DNA from: Flavobacterium bizetiae
GTDB lineage: Bacteria > Bacteroidota > Bacteroidia > Flavobacteriales > Flavobacteriaceae
Assembly (NCBI RefSeq): GCF_902804475.1
Contig: NZ_CADCSU010000083.1
Span: 1-64,000 of the forward strand
Reading direction: 5' to 3'
DNA: 64,000 nucleotides
Shown here: piece after piece, positions 43,505-53,490 of the stretch
Numbering within the stretch: the first letter of the stretch is position 1
Layout: every line of letters begins with the position of its first letter
The notes under the pieces: generated by a model
Databases searched by the model: none
What the model saw: the letters and a program-made list of their open reading frames with translations, nothing else
What the model was told of the DNA's origin: nothing
Made by a program: the position numbers and the translations under genes

Positions 43505-43882
43505 TTATATAAAATAGGATGGAGGACGAAAAGTACTAGTCGAAACGGCAATAGGTTTTTGATCTAAGGTAGCAAAAAGTGCTACTTTAGATTCTATTGG
43601 ATTGACTAATTTGAATTCGTTTGTAATGGTATTTTGAAGGTAAACAATCTCTACTTTTTCTTTTAGATTGTTTTGCATTTTCTTTTCGTTGTCGGCGTAT
43701 TTTTTTAAACTTTTTTGAAGTTCGCATCGACCGTTACAGGAATTAAAAAGCATTTTGCGTTGCACACAAATGGTTTTCGAAATTTCTTCCTGATTTAATT
43801 TGAAAGAGGTATAAACAAAGAAACTGCCAAAAGATGGCACCAGAAGCATAATAGAAAGAAATATGATCAATATCTTCTTCAA
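43505..43882 (-). CDS. Small Cys-motif protein B (paralogue of 39104-39481)
   Basis: Read from TTG at 43882, this is 125 residues, exactly the length of paralogue A. The longer reading from 43909 starts inside a promoter -7 box (43907-43914), so I reject it. Residues 27-62 are identical to A, with C39, C49 and C53, while the N-terminal helix and the C-terminal 60 residues differ at about half or fewer positions. Both end in PPSY(L/F)I. Cys22 of A is Phe here. It is the first gene of the MbnPH-like locus. No known family; a metal-related role is inferred from the neighbours. Confidence 0.7.
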   Translation of the reverse strand: MKKILIIFLSIMLLVPSFGSFFVYTSFKLNQEEISKTICVQRKMLFNSCNGRCELQKSLKKYADNEKKMQNNLKEKVEIVYLQNTITNEFKLVNPIESKVALFATLDQKPIAVSTSTFRPPSYFI

Positions 43883-43906
43883 GAGTTGTTTTTTTGTTTT
43901 CGAGAG

Positions 43907-43914
43907 CAAAAGTA
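43907..43914 (-). promoter_or_regulatory. Putative -7 box of small Cys-motif gene B and the copper-like locus
   Basis: TACTTTTG followed by C on the minus strand matches TAnnTTTGC; the transcription start would be about 20 bases before TTG 43882. Confidence 0.55.
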
Positions 43915-43959
43915 CATTTTATTCGTTTTGTTTTTAGTTTTTATTGAAAAAAAGTTTTA

Positions 43960-44012
43960 GTCGCTGTTTCAGTCTCAGTCTCAGTCTCGGTCACAGTCAC
44001 AGTCTCCGTTTT
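43960..44012. repeat. Slippage-prone CAGTCT(C) run
   Basis: Repeats of CAGTCTCAGTCTCGGTCACAG type. The same words recur at 44091-44130, 47885-48000, 52898-52910, 54783-54812 and 55229-55294. A small reading frame over it would give TETETETE and is not a gene. Confidence 0.75.
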
Positions 44013-44041
44013 ATTTTGATGATGAAAAGTATTCAAAAGAA

Positions 44042-44074
44042 AAACCCGACAGATTTTTAAAATCTGTCGGGTTT
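44042..44074 (-). terminator. Terminator of secA
   Basis: AAACCCGACAGATTTT pairs with AAAATCTGTCGGGTTT. Lies 60 bases past the secA stop on the minus strand. Confidence 0.85.
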
Positions 44075-44133
44075 GATATATAATTTGAAGTACCAGTCTG
44101 TAAACTGAAAACTGAGACTGAATACTGAAAAAA

Positions 44134-47100
44134 TTATTCTTTAACAATAACCCAAGCTCCTGAAGCTAATAGCGTTTCTGCTTTTTTGAATTTCATTGTT
44201 TCTGTTTTACCAGTAGCAACTTCCTGAATTGTTACGTTGTCATTACGATTGATTTTTGGATTGTCTCTCACGATGGTTTCTGTAACCTGACGTTGTTGTG
44301 TTTCTCCAGCTTCGCGGTTGATGTCTTCGCTGTTTACAATTTCGTCTTTGCTTAACTTGAAGTTTTCTTTTTGGCGAACTTCTCTTGCTTCGTGAATTTC
44401 AGGAACGTTTTGAGCTGGTAAATCACCTTTGAATAAGAATGAAATTACTTCTTTGTTAACGTTGTCTAACATTCCTCTAAACAAATTAAATGCTTCTAAT
44501 TTGTAAATAAGCAATGGATCTTTTTGTTCGTGAACGGCTAACTGAACAGATTGCTTCAATTCGTCCATTTTACGTAAGTGTTTTTTCCAGGCCTCATCAA
44601 CAATAGATAAAGTGATGTTTTTCTCGAAATCAGCAATTAACTGAGCACCTTGGCTGTCGTATGCTTTTTTCAGGTCTGTAACTACATTTAGCGTTTTGAT
44701 TCCGTCAGTAAACGGAACTACGATACGCTCAAAATGATTGTTTGGCTCTTCGTAAACTCCCTGAATAATTGGGAAAGCTTCTCTAGCGCTTCTTTCTGTT
44801 TTTTCAGTATAGAAAGCTAAAGCTTCTTTGTACACTTTTCCAGTTACTTCAATATCTGATAATTTTGTAAAATCTGCTTCAGAAATTGGAGATGTAATTC
44901 CGAAATAACGAATCAAATCAAAATCAAATGTTTTGAAATCATTAGCTATTTTATTGTTGCTCACGATTAATTCGCAAGTATCATAAAGCATGTTTGCAAT
45001 ATCCAGTTTCAAACGCTCACCAAATAAAGCGTGACGACGACGTTTGTATACAACCTCACGTTGAGAGTTCATTACGTCATCATATTCTAATAAACGTTTA
45101 CGAACACCAAAGTTGTTTTCTTCTACTTTTTTCTGAGCACGCTCGATAGATTTAGTCATCATAGAATGTTGGATAACTTCACCTTCCTGAAGTCCCATTC
45201 TATCCATCACTTTAGCTACTCTTTCAGAACCAAATAAACGCATTAGGTTATCTTCAAGCGAAACATAGAATTGAGAACTTCCCGGATCTCCCTGACGTCC
45301 TGCACGACCACGTAACTGTCTGTCTACACGACGGGAATCATGACGCTCTGTACCCACGATTGCTAAACCTCCGGCAGCTTTTACTTCTGGAGTTAATTTA
45401 ATATCGGTACCACGACCAGCCATGTTTGTTGCAATAGTTACAACTCCGGCTTTTCCTGCTTCTTCTACGATTTGTGCCTCTTGTTTGTGCATTTTAGCAT
45501 TCAAAACGTTATGCGTAACGCCTCTCATTTTCAACATTCGGCTTAATAATTCTGAAATCTCTACAGAAGTTGTTCCAATTAATACTGGTCTTCCTGCGTT
45601 TGATAATTCAGTAACATCTTCGATTACAGCATTGAATTTTTCACGTGTAGTTTTGTAGATGTAATCTTCTTTGTCTTGTCTTGCAATCGGACGGTTGGTT
45701 GGAATTTCCACCACGTCTAATTTATAAATCTGCCATAACTCTCCAGCTTCTGTAACTGCTGTTCCTGTCATACCACCTAATTTGCTGTACATTCTGAAAT
45801 AATTCTGTAATGTAACAGTTGCAAAAGTTTGTGTAGCAGCTTCGATTTTTACATTTTCTTTAGCTTCAATCGCCTGGTGTAATCCGTCAGAGTAACGACG
45901 ACCATCCATGATACGACCTGTTTGCTCATCGACAATCATAATTTTGTTGTCCATGATCACGTATTCTACATCTTTTTCAAAAAGAGCATACGCTTTTAAA
46001 AGCTGAGTAAGAGTATGGATACGCTCGCTTTTTACTCCAAAATCCTGGAATAATCTTTCTTTAGCTTCTGCTTCACCATCTTTATCCAGTTTTTGTTTTT
46101 CGATCGCTGCAATTTCAGTTCCAATATCCGGAAGTACGAAAAAGTCAGGATCTGTATCTCCTGAAAGGTATTGAATACCATTATCAGTCAATTCAACTTG
46201 ATTGTTTTTTTCTTCAATTACAAAATACAAAGCTTCATCCACTTTATGCATTTCGCGATTGTTATCCTGCATGTATTGATTTTCGGTTTTTTGAAGTAAT
46301 TGTTTGATTCCTTCTTCACTCAAAAATTTAATTAATGCTTTGTTTTTAGGTAAACTTCTGTAAGCTCTCAATAATAAGAATCCACCTTCTTTAGTGTTTC
46401 CTTCTTTGATAAGTTTTTTAGCTTCTGCTAAGAAACCATTTGCTAACTGACGTTGTTGTGCAACTAAGTTTTCGATTTTTGGTTTCAACTCATTAAATTC
46501 ATGACGATCTCCCTGAGGAACCGGTCCTGAAATAATAAGTGGCGTTCTTGCATCATCAATTAATACAGAATCGACCTCATCGACAATTGCGTAGTTGTGT
46601 TTTCTTTGCACTAAATCTCCAGGAGAGTGTGCCATGTTATCTCTTAAGTAGTCAAAACCAAATTCGTTGTTGGTTCCGTAAGTGATATCAGCATCATATG
46701 CTTGTTTTCTTTGTTCTGTACTTGGCTGGTGATTATCGATACAATCAACAGTTAAACCATGAAATTCGAATAAAGGTGCTTTCCATGTACTATCACGTTT
46801 TGCCAAGTAGTCATTCACCGTTACTAAGTGAACACCGTTTCCTGTTAAAGCGTTTAAGTAAAGCGGAAGTGTAGCTACTAAAGTTTTACCTTCACCCGTT
46901 TGCATCTCTGCAACTTTACCTTCGTGTAAAACCATACCACCAATTAACTGAACATCGTAGTGAATCATGTCCCAAGTAATTTCTTTTCCGGCAGCATTCC
47001 ATTTGTTTGCCCAGGTTGCTTTGTCACCTTCTATAGTAACATAAGTTTTTGTAGCTGAAAATTCGCGGTCTTTTGGCGTAGCAGTAACTTCAATAAATGA

Positions 47101-47478
47101 ATTGTCTTTAAAACGACGCGCTGTTTCTTTAACCACAGAAAAAGCTTCCGGAAGAATCTCCAGTAAAGTTTTTTCTGAGATTTCGTATGCTTCTTTTTCA
47201 AGAGAATCGATAGCATCATAAAGATCTTCTCTTTTGTCGATGTCTTCGATGTTTTCAACTTCTGCTTTAAGAGCAGCAATTTTAGCATCTTTATCAGCTC
47301 TTGCTTCTTTTATTTTTTGTTTAAAAAATACGGTTCTAGCTCTCAATTCGTCGTGAGACAAACTCATTAAGCTGGTTTCGAATGTTTTAATTTTGTTTAA
47401 ATAGGGCTGTAAAGCTTTGACATCTTTCTGTGATTTATCACCTACAAAGACTTTAATAATACTGTTTATGAAACTCAT
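44134..47478 (-). CDS. secA: Preprotein translocase ATPase SecA
   Basis: A 1,114-residue motor that pushes unfolded proteins through SecYEG. Walker A lies in [17 protein letters not shown], the DEAD-like box is [19 protein letters not shown], and [26 protein letters not shown] marks the second helicase half. The long length compared with E. coli (901) comes mainly from an insertion in the preprotein-crosslinking region after [10 protein letters not shown], where a Gln/Lys-rich helical stretch of over 100 residues appears; this is common in Bacteroidetes. The C-terminal zinc motif is lacking. A terminator follows. Confidence 0.97.
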   Translation of the reverse strand: MSFINSIIKVFVGDKSQKDVKALQPYLNKIKTFETSLMSLSHDELRARTVFFKQKIKEARADKDAKIAALKAEVENIEDIDKREDLYDAIDSLEKEAYEISEKTLLEILPEAFSVVKETARRFKDNSFIEVTATPKDREFSATKTYVTIEGDKATWANKWNAAGKEITWDMIHYDVQLIGGMVLHEGKVAEMQTGEGKTLVATLPLYLNALTGNGVHLVTVNDYLAKRDSTWKAPLFEFHGLTVDCIDNHQPSTEQRKQAYDADITYGTNNEFGFDYLRDNMAHSPGDLVQRKHNYAIVDEVDSVLIDDARTPLIISGPVPQGDRHEFNELKPKIENLVAQQRQLANGFLAEAKKLIKEGNTKEGGFLLLRAYRSLPKNKALIKFLSEEGIKQLLQKTENQYMQDNNREMHKVDEALYFVIEEKNNQVELTDNGIQYLSGDTDPDFFVLPDIGTEIAAIEKQKLDKDGEAEAKERLFQDFGVKSERIHTLTQLLKAYALFEKDVEYVIMDNKIMIVDEQTGRIMDGRRYSDGLHQAIEAKENVKIEAATQTFATVTLQNYFRMYSKLGGMTGTAVTEAGELWQIYKLDVVEIPTNRPIARQDKEDYIYKTTREKFNAVIEDVTELSNAGRPVLIGTTSVEISELLSRMLKMRGVTHNVLNAKMHKQEAQIVEEAGKAGVVTIATNMAGRGTDIKLTPEVKAAGGLAIVGTERHDSRRVDRQLRGRAGRQGDPGSSQFYVSLEDNLMRLFGSERVAKVMDRMGLQEGEVIQHSMMTKSIERAQKKVEENNFGVRKRLLEYDDVMNSQREVVYKRRRHALFGERLKLDIANMLYDTCELIVSNNKIANDFKTFDFDLIRYFGITSPISEADFTKLSDIEVTGKVYKEALAFYTEKTERSAREAFPIIQGVYEEPNNHFERIVVPFTDGIKTLNVVTDLKKAYDSQGAQLIADFEKNITLSIVDEAWKKHLRKMDELKQSVQLAVHEQKDPLLIYKLEAFNLFRGMLDNVNKEVISFLFKGDLPAQNVPEIHEAREVRQKENFKLSKDEIVNSEDINREAGETQQRQVTETIVRDNPKINRNDNVTIQEVATGKTETMKFKKAETLLASGAWVIVKE

Positions 47479-47521
47479 GATTTATTGTATTTCTATTTTA
47501 TGTAAATGTGTATTTGAACCA

Positions 47522-47552
47522 AAAAAAAAGCCTCGGTGATGAGACTTTTTTC
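47522..47552 (-). terminator. Terminator-like hairpin after the DUF2795 gene
   Basis: AAAAAGCCTC and GAGACTTTTT pair with one mismatch, with long A/T tracts on both sides. Confidence 0.6.
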
Positions 47553-47565
47553 TTTGGTTTATTTT

Positions 47566-47787
47566 TTAATATTCATCCTCGTTCCAAAGATAATCTTCGT
47601 CTGTTGGATAATCAGGCCAAATTTCTTCCATTGATTCATATATCTCTCCTTCATCTTCGATTGATTGAAGGTTTTCTACTACTTCTAATGGAGCACCAGC
47701 TCTAATAGCGTAGTCTATAAGTTCATCTTTGTTAGCAGGCCATGGCGCATCACTTAAATAAGATGCTAATTCTAATGTCCAATACAT
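47566..47787 (-). CDS. DUF2795 small protein
   Basis: A 73-residue acidic protein. The opening YWTLELASYLSDAPWPANKDELIDYAIRAGAPLEVVENLQSI matches the short DUF2795 family (about 60-70 residues), with a predicted helix-turn-helix-like arrangement. The last 20 residues are a highly acidic tail (DYPTDEDYLWNEDEY). Function unknown. It is transcribed in the same direction as secA, whose start lies 88 bases downstream. Confidence 0.8.
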   Translation of the reverse strand: MYWTLELASYLSDAPWPANKDELIDYAIRAGAPLEVVENLQSIEDEGEIYESMEEIWPDYPTDEDYLWNEDEY

Positions 47788-47884
47788 CTGTTATCTGTTT
47801 AGTTTGTGCAAAAATAAATTTTTTACTGAAAAAGACAAGTAAATTTTGATTTATTTTAATAAAATTTAAGAACGTCTCTACTCG

Positions 47885-48000
47885 TATTCAGTTTTCAGTG
47901 CCAGTTTTCAGTCTTAAAACTGAAATTTGTTACTGATTGCTGTATTTTTTGTATTCAGTTTTTGGTGCTGCTTGTAGTCTTAAAACTTAAAACTGCGACT
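47885..48000. repeat. CAGTTTTCAGT-type repeats
   Basis: Words such as TCAGTTTTCAGTGCCAGTTTTCAGTCTTAAAACTGA recur in both orientations; related to the runs at 43960 and 55229. No gene. Confidence 0.6.
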
Positions 48001-48002
48001 GT

Positions 48003-48572
48003 TTACTTTCTGGGAATCCACTTCACTTCATCCGCTTTTAAGTCTGAGGACAACTTCCGTGCCAAGACAAAAAGGTAGTCAGAAAGTCGGTTTAAGTACT
48101 TAATTGCGATTTCAGGAACGTGTTCATTATGACTTAAATGTACTGCCAAACGCTCTGCACGACGGCATATACAACGTGCAATATGACAATGTGACACGGT
48201 TGGATGTCCTCCTGGCAAAACAAAATGAGTCATTTGCGGAAGGCTTTCTTCCATTTTGTCTATTTCGTTTTCTAATAATTCAATATCAGAATCGATTATT
48301 CCGAGATTTTTTAGTCGAAGTTCACCGTTTTTTAAAACTTCTTTTTCTGCCGGAGTTGCTAAAATTGCTCCAACGGTAAAAAGACGGTCCTGAATTTCGA
48401 TTAATATGGTTTTATAATGCGCATCCATTTCCTGATCGCGAATGAGTCCTATATAGGAGTTCAATTCGTCGACAGTCCCGTAACTGTCAATGCGAATGTG
48501 ATCTTTAGGAACGCGCGTGCCTCCAAAAAGAGCAGTTGTTCCTTTGTCTCCAGTTTTTGTATATACTTTCAT
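48003..48572 (-). CDS. Cob(I)alamin adenosyltransferase (PduO type)
   Basis: A 189-residue enzyme that makes adenosylcobalamin from ATP and cob(I)alamin. The N-terminal ATP site reads TKTGDKGTTALFGGTRVPKDHIR; the conserved FVLPGG, HIARCICRRAER and LNRLSDYLFVLAR segments follow. This is the PduO/MMAB-type fold. It supports a B12-dependent enzyme such as methylmalonyl-CoA mutase, consistent with meaB at 22015. Confidence 0.93.
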   Translation of the reverse strand: MKVYTKTGDKGTTALFGGTRVPKDHIRIDSYGTVDELNSYIGLIRDQEMDAHYKTILIEIQDRLFTVGAILATPAEKEVLKNGELRLKNLGIIDSDIELLENEIDKMEESLPQMTHFVLPGGHPTVSHCHIARCICRRAERLAVHLSHNEHVPEIAIKYLNRLSDYLFVLARKLSSDLKADEVKWIPRK

Positions 48573-48584
48573 TTTTTATTTTAG

Positions 48585-48670
48585 ATTGTAGATTTATGAT
48601 TTTAGATTGAAATGCTGTAGCTCAAATTTTAGATTTAGAAAATAATCTAAAATCTAAAATCAAAATTCTA
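48585..48670. repeat. GATTTTAGATT inverted repeat
   Basis: TTAGATTGTAGATTTATGATTTTAGATT faces AATCTAAAATCTAAAAT in the gap between two minus-strand genes; it may end the ABC gene transcript. Confidence 0.55.
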
Positions 48671-48673
48671 AAA

Positions 48674-49360
48674 TTATTTAGTTGTGTCGCTTTCAATCAA
48701 ACCATCACGTAAACGAATTACACGATGTGCATAGGCCGCAATGTCTTCTTCGTGAGTTACCAGAATTACAGTATTTCCCTGAGCATGAATATCGCCAAAA
48801 AGTTTCATGATTTCTACAGAGGTTTTACTGTCTAAGTTTCCTGTAGGTTCATCGGCTAAAATAATCGAAGGTTTGTTGACCAAAGCTCTGGCAATGGCAA
48901 CACGCTGACGTTGACCTCCTGATAGCTGATTGGGTTGGTGATCCATTCTGTCGGCCAGATTTACTTGTTTTAAAACTTCTGTAGCGCGAGCATTTCTTTC
49001 GGATTTTGAATATCCGGCGTAAATCATAGGTAACGCCACATTATCTAAAGCGGTTGTTCTGGGTAAAAGATTAAAGGTCTGAAAAACGAATCCAATTTCT
49101 TTGTTTCGAATTCCGGCCAATTCATCATCTTTCATTTGGCTTACATCTTTTCCGTTTAACACATAATGTCCGGAAGTTGGCGTATCTAGGCAACCCAATA
49201 AATTCATTAAAGTCGACTTTCCGGATCCTGAAGGTCCCATTAAAGCTACGTATTCGCCTTTGTTGATTTCTAAGTCTATTCCTTTTAATACATAAACAAT
49301 TTCGTTGCCTAATACAAAGTTTCGTTTAATGTCGGTTATTTTAATTAATGGGTTTGCCAT
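48674..49360 (-). CDS. ABC transporter ATP-binding protein (MacB/LolD-like)
   Basis: A 228-residue ATPase. Walker [10 protein letters not shown], signature [15 protein letters not shown], Walker [13 protein letters not shown] and the switch VTHEED are in order. The LolD/MacB group drives mechanotransmission or lipoprotein release with FtsX-type partners, but no permease gene lies next to it, so the partner is elsewhere. Cytoplasmic, bound to the inner membrane. Confidence 0.9.
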   Translation of the reverse strand: MANPLIKITDIKRNFVLGNEIVYVLKGIDLEINKGEYVALMGPSGSGKSTLMNLLGCLDTPTSGHYVLNGKDVSQMKDDELAGIRNKEIGFVFQTFNLLPRTTALDNVALPMIYAGYSKSERNARATEVLKQVNLADRMDHQPNQLSGGQRQRVAIARALVNKPSIILADEPTGNLDSKTSVEIMKLFGDIHAQGNTVILVTHEEDIAAYAHRVIRLRDGLIESDTTK

Positions 49361-49675
49361 TTCGATTTACAATTTTGGATTTAAAAGTACAAAACACTTT
49401 TCAATAAATGATAAGTAGTCCATAATTGATTTTTGTTACAGAAATGACTGTGTTTAAGTAATCACTCTTACATGTTTACTGTTTCTATTTAAAGTATAAA
49501 CCAATCCTATTAAAAGATGTTATATCGTTGCGGATTGTTTTTGTATAATTACCATTTTTTCTTGATTTTATTGAATTATAATGTTTTAAATGTTATAAAA
49601 GTGATAATTATGTAATGTTAAGCGCTTTTATGTAGCCTATATTTGTTAATATCTAATCGTAAAATAATCAGAATT
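49361..49675. promoter_or_regulatory. Divergent gap with a -7 box for the lipoprotein gene
   Basis: Highly AT-rich, 315 bases. TATATTTG at 49638-49645 matches the -7 box and serves the plus-strand gene at 49676; it overlaps the TTG at 49643, which is not a start. I see no repeats or small genes in the rest. Confidence 0.5.
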
Positions 49676-50335
49676 ATGAAAAACATACAATTATTATCAG
49701 GAATTGCATTTATTGCACTAGCCTTTACATCGTGTAAAGATGAAAAACAAGAAAAAGCTCAAAAAACAGTCGATGCTTATGTAGCCTACGTTGATTCGGT
49801 TAAAAATGTAAAAGCCGATGATCTAAAAGCCGATTGGAAAGATGTTGAAGCAGAATATGACAGAAAAGCTGCAGAAGCTCAGGTGGCACTTGCAGACATT
49901 AAAGACAACTCTGCTGCGACAGAAAAAATAAATGCGAGTAAAACAAAATACGAAGAGTTTAAAAAAGAAATGACCACCGTTTTTGCCCCTCCGGCTCCAA
50001 GCCCGCAACAACAATTAAGAAATTCCTTATTTGGTGAAGGAAAAATTGGAGAGGATATGAATTTTGACTGGGTAAATGCTAAAAATATTCATAGCGTATA
50101 CCAACAATTTGTTCATACCGTAGAAAATAATAAAGATAAATATTCCCGTGAAGATTGGGATAAAATTAAAATCATGTATGAAGCACTTGACAGCCGAAAA
50201 AATACGGTTGAAAAAGAAGGTCTTACATCTGAAGATAACAGAAAAATTGCTGGTTTGAAAGTGAAATTTGCTCCAATGTACACTCTTAACAGAATGGGAG
50301 CAAAATCTGAAGAAAACAAGGATGCAAAAAAATAA
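49676..50335 (+). CDS. Hypothetical helical lipoprotein
   Basis: A 219-residue lipoprotein from the ATG at 49676 (lipobox FTSC, Cys20) with Lys-Asp-Glu-Lys after the Cys. Residues 25-100 are a charged Ala/Lys/Glu-rich coiled coil, VKADDLKADWKDVEAEYDRKAAEAQ and on. I do not know the family. It would sit in the inner or outer membrane facing the periplasm. A terminator shared with the convergent gene follows. Confidence 0.7.
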   Translation: MKNIQLLSGIAFIALAFTSCKDEKQEKAQKTVDAYVAYVDSVKNVKADDLKADWKDVEAEYDRKAAEAQVALADIKDNSAATEKINASKTKYEEFKKEMTTVFAPPAPSPQQQLRNSLFGEGKIGEDMNFDWVNAKNIHSVYQQFVHTVENNKDKYSREDWDKIKIMYEALDSRKNTVEKEGLTSEDNRKIAGLKVKFAPMYTLNRMGAKSEENKDAKK

Positions 50336-50359
50336 TTAAGTATATTGAATTAGTATTAG

Positions 50360-50392
50360 AATGGCAATCAGAAATGGTTGCCATTTTTTTTA
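50360..50392. terminator. Terminator between convergent genes
   Basis: AATGGCAA pairs with TTGCCATT, followed by seven T on the plus strand; the tail overlaps the stop of the methyltransferase gene. Confidence 0.75.
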
Positions 50393-51169
50393 TGCCCTAA
50401 TTACAAAATGTTCTTTTTCCTGTTCGTACCTGAAAAATACAAATCCCCATTGAAAAGTATCAATGGTTACGGTAACTTTTGGATGATCTTTAATGGCTTT
50501 CCAGGCTTCTTCCATTTCAGGTGACCAATGAATATCATCAAAAATCCAAACAGAATCGTTGGTGATAGTAGTCAGTAAAAGATCGAAATACGCTAATGTT
50601 GCTTTTTTTGAATGATTTCCATCAAAATAAATTAGGTCGTAATCTGTAGCCTGAAGATTTGTACGAACTAAAAAGTCTTCAAATTCAGTTATAATCGTAT
50701 CAACATTTTTGCAATCAAAATGATCTAAATGGTTTTTAGCAACATTTCCCGTTTCCGGACAACCTTCTAGTGTGATAATTTTTGCTTTTGGATTGCCTAA
50801 TGCTAAAGCAGAAGTGGCAAGACCAAGTGATGTGCCTATTTCGAGAATATTTTTTGGCTGAAAATAATTCGTAACTCTAAATAGTAATTCGGCACGTTTT
50901 GGCGAAATTCCTGCTGTTGTGGCTATTTTGGATATTTGCCTTCTGTTTGATTTGAATACTTTTGATCCCGCACCAAAATCAGTAACTTCTATGAAATTTT
51001 TATTTTCTGTGAGTGATTGTCGATACCGTTTCAAAATTGAATATTCAGGTTTTGATTTTTTATCGTAAAAACATTTCGTCAGTAAATTAAATACAAATGG
51101 AGAATGTACTCCGTGTTCGTTTTTGGAATTCCAAAGGAATTTTAAATAAGATTTTATCTGAAATAGCAT
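50390..51169 (-). CDS. Class I SAM-dependent methyltransferase
   Basis: A 259-residue soluble enzyme. Motif I is ILEIGTSLGLATSALALG, motif II IITLEGCPETGNVAKNHL, and DLIYFDGNHSKKATLAYFD is motif III-like, as in O-methyltransferases of the TlyA/COMT-like group. The N-terminal 90 residues are an extra part. Substrate unknown. It faces the lipoprotein gene, and the SDR gene at 51337 starts divergent to it. Confidence 0.83.
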   Translation of the reverse strand: MLFQIKSYLKFLWNSKNEHGVHSPFVFNLLTKCFYDKKSKPEYSILKRYRQSLTENKNFIEVTDFGAGSKVFKSNRRQISKIATTAGISPKRAELLFRVTNYFQPKNILEIGTSLGLATSALALGNPKAKIITLEGCPETGNVAKNHLDHFDCKNVDTIITEFEDFLVRTNLQATDYDLIYFDGNHSKKATLAYFDLLLTTITNDSVWIFDDIHWSPEMEEAWKAIKDHPKVTVTIDTFQWGFVFFRYEQEKEHFVIRA

Positions 51170-51204
51170 AGAAATAGTTACATCTGGCTGCGAAGATACA
51201 AAAA

Positions 51205-51283
51205 AGTCGAAAGTCGTAAAGTCGAAAGTTTTAAAGATACAAAGCGATACTTTACGACTTTTGACTTTGAACTTTATGACTAT
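51205..51283. repeat. GTCGAAAGT inverted repeat
   Basis: AAAGTCGAAAGTCGTAAAGTCG faces CGACTTTTGACTTTGAACTTTATGAC; the right arm contains the TTTG (51266-51269) that could be the -33 element of the next promoter. Confidence 0.55.
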
Positions 51284-51300
51284 TAAAAAGACTATATTTG
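51266..51300 (+). promoter_or_regulatory. Full Bacteroidetes-type promoter of the long SDR gene
   Basis: TTTG (51266-51269), a 23-base spacer and TATATTTG (51293-51300, followed by C) match TTTG-N17-23-TAnnTTTG. It lies 36 bases before the ATG. Confidence 0.65.
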
Positions 51301-51336
51301 CGAACTTTAATTTAAGCTAATAGTAATACGTTTTTT

Positions 51337-52890
51337 ATGATGTTGAAGGAAGAAATAGAAGATATAAGCAAGATATCTTCTGAAGAAATTAATCGATGCA
51401 TTGCTATTTTAGCACAATTGAATGCCAATACAGATCAGATATTTGATATTCCGAAAGAACAGCGAATTGCTCTGATCAAAGAAGCGGGAATGTTTTCGAG
51501 ACCTGACAGAGATGAATTTTCCAGAAGAAAAAAAGACGGAGTTCAGGCTGCTAAACGTAAAAAAGAAAAGAAAGACAAAACCGCTCGTAAAGAAACGGGA
51601 ATTCGTCATGCACGTGAAGCCAGCATATTTGTTGCACCTAAATTATTAGCTCTTAATGATCTTGCTCACAAAGAGCAATTAGAACTTGAAACTCCAAGAA
51701 ATTGCTACGTTTGTAAAACAGAATTTACTAAAATGCATCATTTCTATGATACAATGTGTACAGATTGTGGCGATTTTAATTATGCCAAACGTTTCCAGAC
51801 CGCTGATGTAAAAGGACAAGTTGCAATTATTACGGGTTCTCGTTTAAAAATTGGATATCATATTACATTAATGCTTTTGCGTGGCGGAGCAACTGTTATT
51901 GCTACAACTCGTTTTCCTGTAGATTCGGCTTTGCGTTTTGCCAAAGAAGAAGATTTTATGGAGTGGGGGCATCGCCTAAAAATTCATGGTTTAGATTTAC
52001 GACATATTCCGAGTGTGGAGATTTTTTGCAATTTTATTGAGCAAAAATACGAACGCCTCGATATTTTAATTAATAATGCAGCACAAACGGTAAGACGTCC
52101 TGCGGGGTTTTATTCGCATTTAATGCAAAATGAAGAATTGCCTCTAAGCGCATTGCCAAAACAAGCTCAGGAATTATTAGCGGATCATCTTAATTGTCTG
52201 GATGAATTGAAAATCCTGACAACTGGAGCTTCTTCCAACGAAAATATGCCGGTAACCTGGCACGGACCTGAACCTGGAATTGGTCTGCGAGCTTCGGCTC
52301 AATTGTCACAAATTCCGTATTCGTTTGATAATGCATTGGTTGCTAATGAAGTATTTCCTGAAGGAGAACTCGATGCCGATTTACAACAAGTTGATTTGCG
52401 TAAAACGAATAGTTGGCGTTTGCGTTTAGGTCAAATTGAAACTACCGAAATGATCGAAGTGCAATTGGTAAATTCTGTTGCGCCTTTTGTATTATGCAAC
52501 CGACTTTCGGAAGTCATGAAAAAAGACAATACAGGACAAAAACATATTATTAATGTCTCGGCAATGGAAGGAAAGTTTCATCGCTTTTTTAAAGAAGATC
52601 GTCATCCGCATACCAATATGGCAAAAGCAGCGCTGAACATGCTAACACATACATCATCCGGAACTTTGGCCAAACATGGTATTTTTATGAATGCCGTTGA
52701 TACAGGCTGGGTAACCGATGAAGATCCTGCCGAATTAGCCAAAAAGAAACAGGAATTAGAAGATTTTCAACCACCATTGGATATTGTTGATGGTGCAGCA
52801 CGTGTTATGGATCCTTTGTTTGACGGAATCAATACAGGAAAGCATTGGTGTGGAAAATTCCTGAAAGATTATAACCCGATTCCGTGGTAG
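51337..52890 (+). CDS. Long SDR-like protein with CxxC motifs
   Basis: A 517-residue protein. Residues 1-120 are charged and helical, with a Lys/Arg-rich stretch at 63-85. Two CxxC pairs, C123/C126 and C141/C144, form a probable zinc knuckle. The Rossmann domain begins at 161; its motif is TGSRLKIG in place of TGxxxGIG. NNAAQ is at 246-250. About 120 residues are inserted between it and the Asn of LVNS (379). Ser is kept (NVSAMEG, 408), but the YxxxK motif reads TNMAK, so Tyr is Thr426 while Lys430 stays. It may have lost, or changed, its reductase chemistry. The function is unknown. Confidence 0.78.
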   Translation: MMLKEEIEDISKISSEEINRCIAILAQLNANTDQIFDIPKEQRIALIKEAGMFSRPDRDEFSRRKKDGVQAAKRKKEKKDKTARKETGIRHAREASIFVAPKLLALNDLAHKEQLELETPRNCYVCKTEFTKMHHFYDTMCTDCGDFNYAKRFQTADVKGQVAIITGSRLKIGYHITLMLLRGGATVIATTRFPVDSALRFAKEEDFMEWGHRLKIHGLDLRHIPSVEIFCNFIEQKYERLDILINNAAQTVRRPAGFYSHLMQNEELPLSALPKQAQELLADHLNCLDELKILTTGASSNENMPVTWHGPEPGIGLRASAQLSQIPYSFDNALVANEVFPEGELDADLQQVDLRKTNSWRLRLGQIETTEMIEVQLVNSVAPFVLCNRLSEVMKKDNTGQKHIINVSAMEGKFHRFFKEDRHPHTNMAKAALNMLTHTSSGTLAKHGIFMNAVDTGWVTDEDPAELAKKKQELEDFQPPLDIVDGAARVMDPLFDGINTGKHWCGKFLKDYNPIPW

Positions 52891-52939
52891 AATTAGTTTT
52901 CAGTCCCGGTCAAAGTTATTAGTTTTCTGCCTGATCCAC

Positions 52940-52978
52940 AAAAGCCACAATAGAATTAAATTTTGTTGTGGCTTTTTT
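52940..52978. terminator. Terminator of the AAAAGCCACAA type, copy 1
   Basis: AAAAGCCACAA pairs with TTGTGGCTTTT across a 15-base loop, with T runs on both strands. It serves the convergent SDR and GNAT genes. See 53491 and 54232 for look-alikes. Confidence 0.8.
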
Positions 52979-52998
52979 GAAATTATAAAATGATACTT

Positions 52999-53460
52999 TT
53001 AAATTTTATTAGCTACGTTTTCTAGTTTCATTTTTAAAATAGGGTAGTCTTTTCCTTCATCATCTTTATCAGTCCTATCGTAGCGTACAAATCCAAATTT
53101 TGAATAAAAATTTACAGCACTTTGATTTTGTTCGTTTACGTCGACTTTGTCTACATCCAGTTCATTAATAGCAAAATTCAATAATGTTTTGCCCAATCCT
53201 TTTCCAATATGTTCCGGTGCTAAGAACAACATTTCGATTTTATAATCTGCAATGCCCATAAATCCACCTACTGTATCAGTTTCTGTTTCTATAAGACAAA
53301 ATACTGGAAAAGAATTAAAATCAATGCCGGATACAATTGTTTTATAATAATCAATATCGGCTGCAGCCAAAAAATGATGTGTAGCACGCACAGAATCTTC
53401 CCAAACAAGAATCAACTGTTCTTTAAATCTGTCGTTATAAGGTTGTATTTCAAATTTCAT
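52999..53460 (-). CDS. GNAT-family N-acetyltransferase
   Basis: A 153-residue acyltransferase with the acetyl-CoA motif HIGKGLGKTLLNFAI (about 100-114) and the late strand NEQNQSAVNFYSKFGFVRYDRT. Cytoplasmic. It would move an acetyl group to a small molecule or protein amine; the acceptor is not visible. Single-gene unit. Confidence 0.88.
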   Translation of the reverse strand: MKFEIQPYNDRFKEQLILVWEDSVRATHHFLAAADIDYYKTIVSGIDFNSFPVFCLIETETDTVGGFMGIADYKIEMLFLAPEHIGKGLGKTLLNFAINELDVDKVDVNEQNQSAVNFYSKFGFVRYDRTDKDDEGKDYPILKMKLENVANKI

Positions 53461-53490
53461 TTTATTCGTAATATTTCTTTAGACAAAAAT

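Noticed and set aside
43941..44147. 68-residue frame with a TETETETE tail
   Set aside because: The tail is made by the (CAGTCT)n run and the frame also covers the secA terminator; no homology-like features.
44134..47478. SecA disrupted or fused because of its 1,114 residues
   Set aside because: The extra length is an in-frame helical insertion usual in Bacteroidetes SecA, and all motor motifs are intact.
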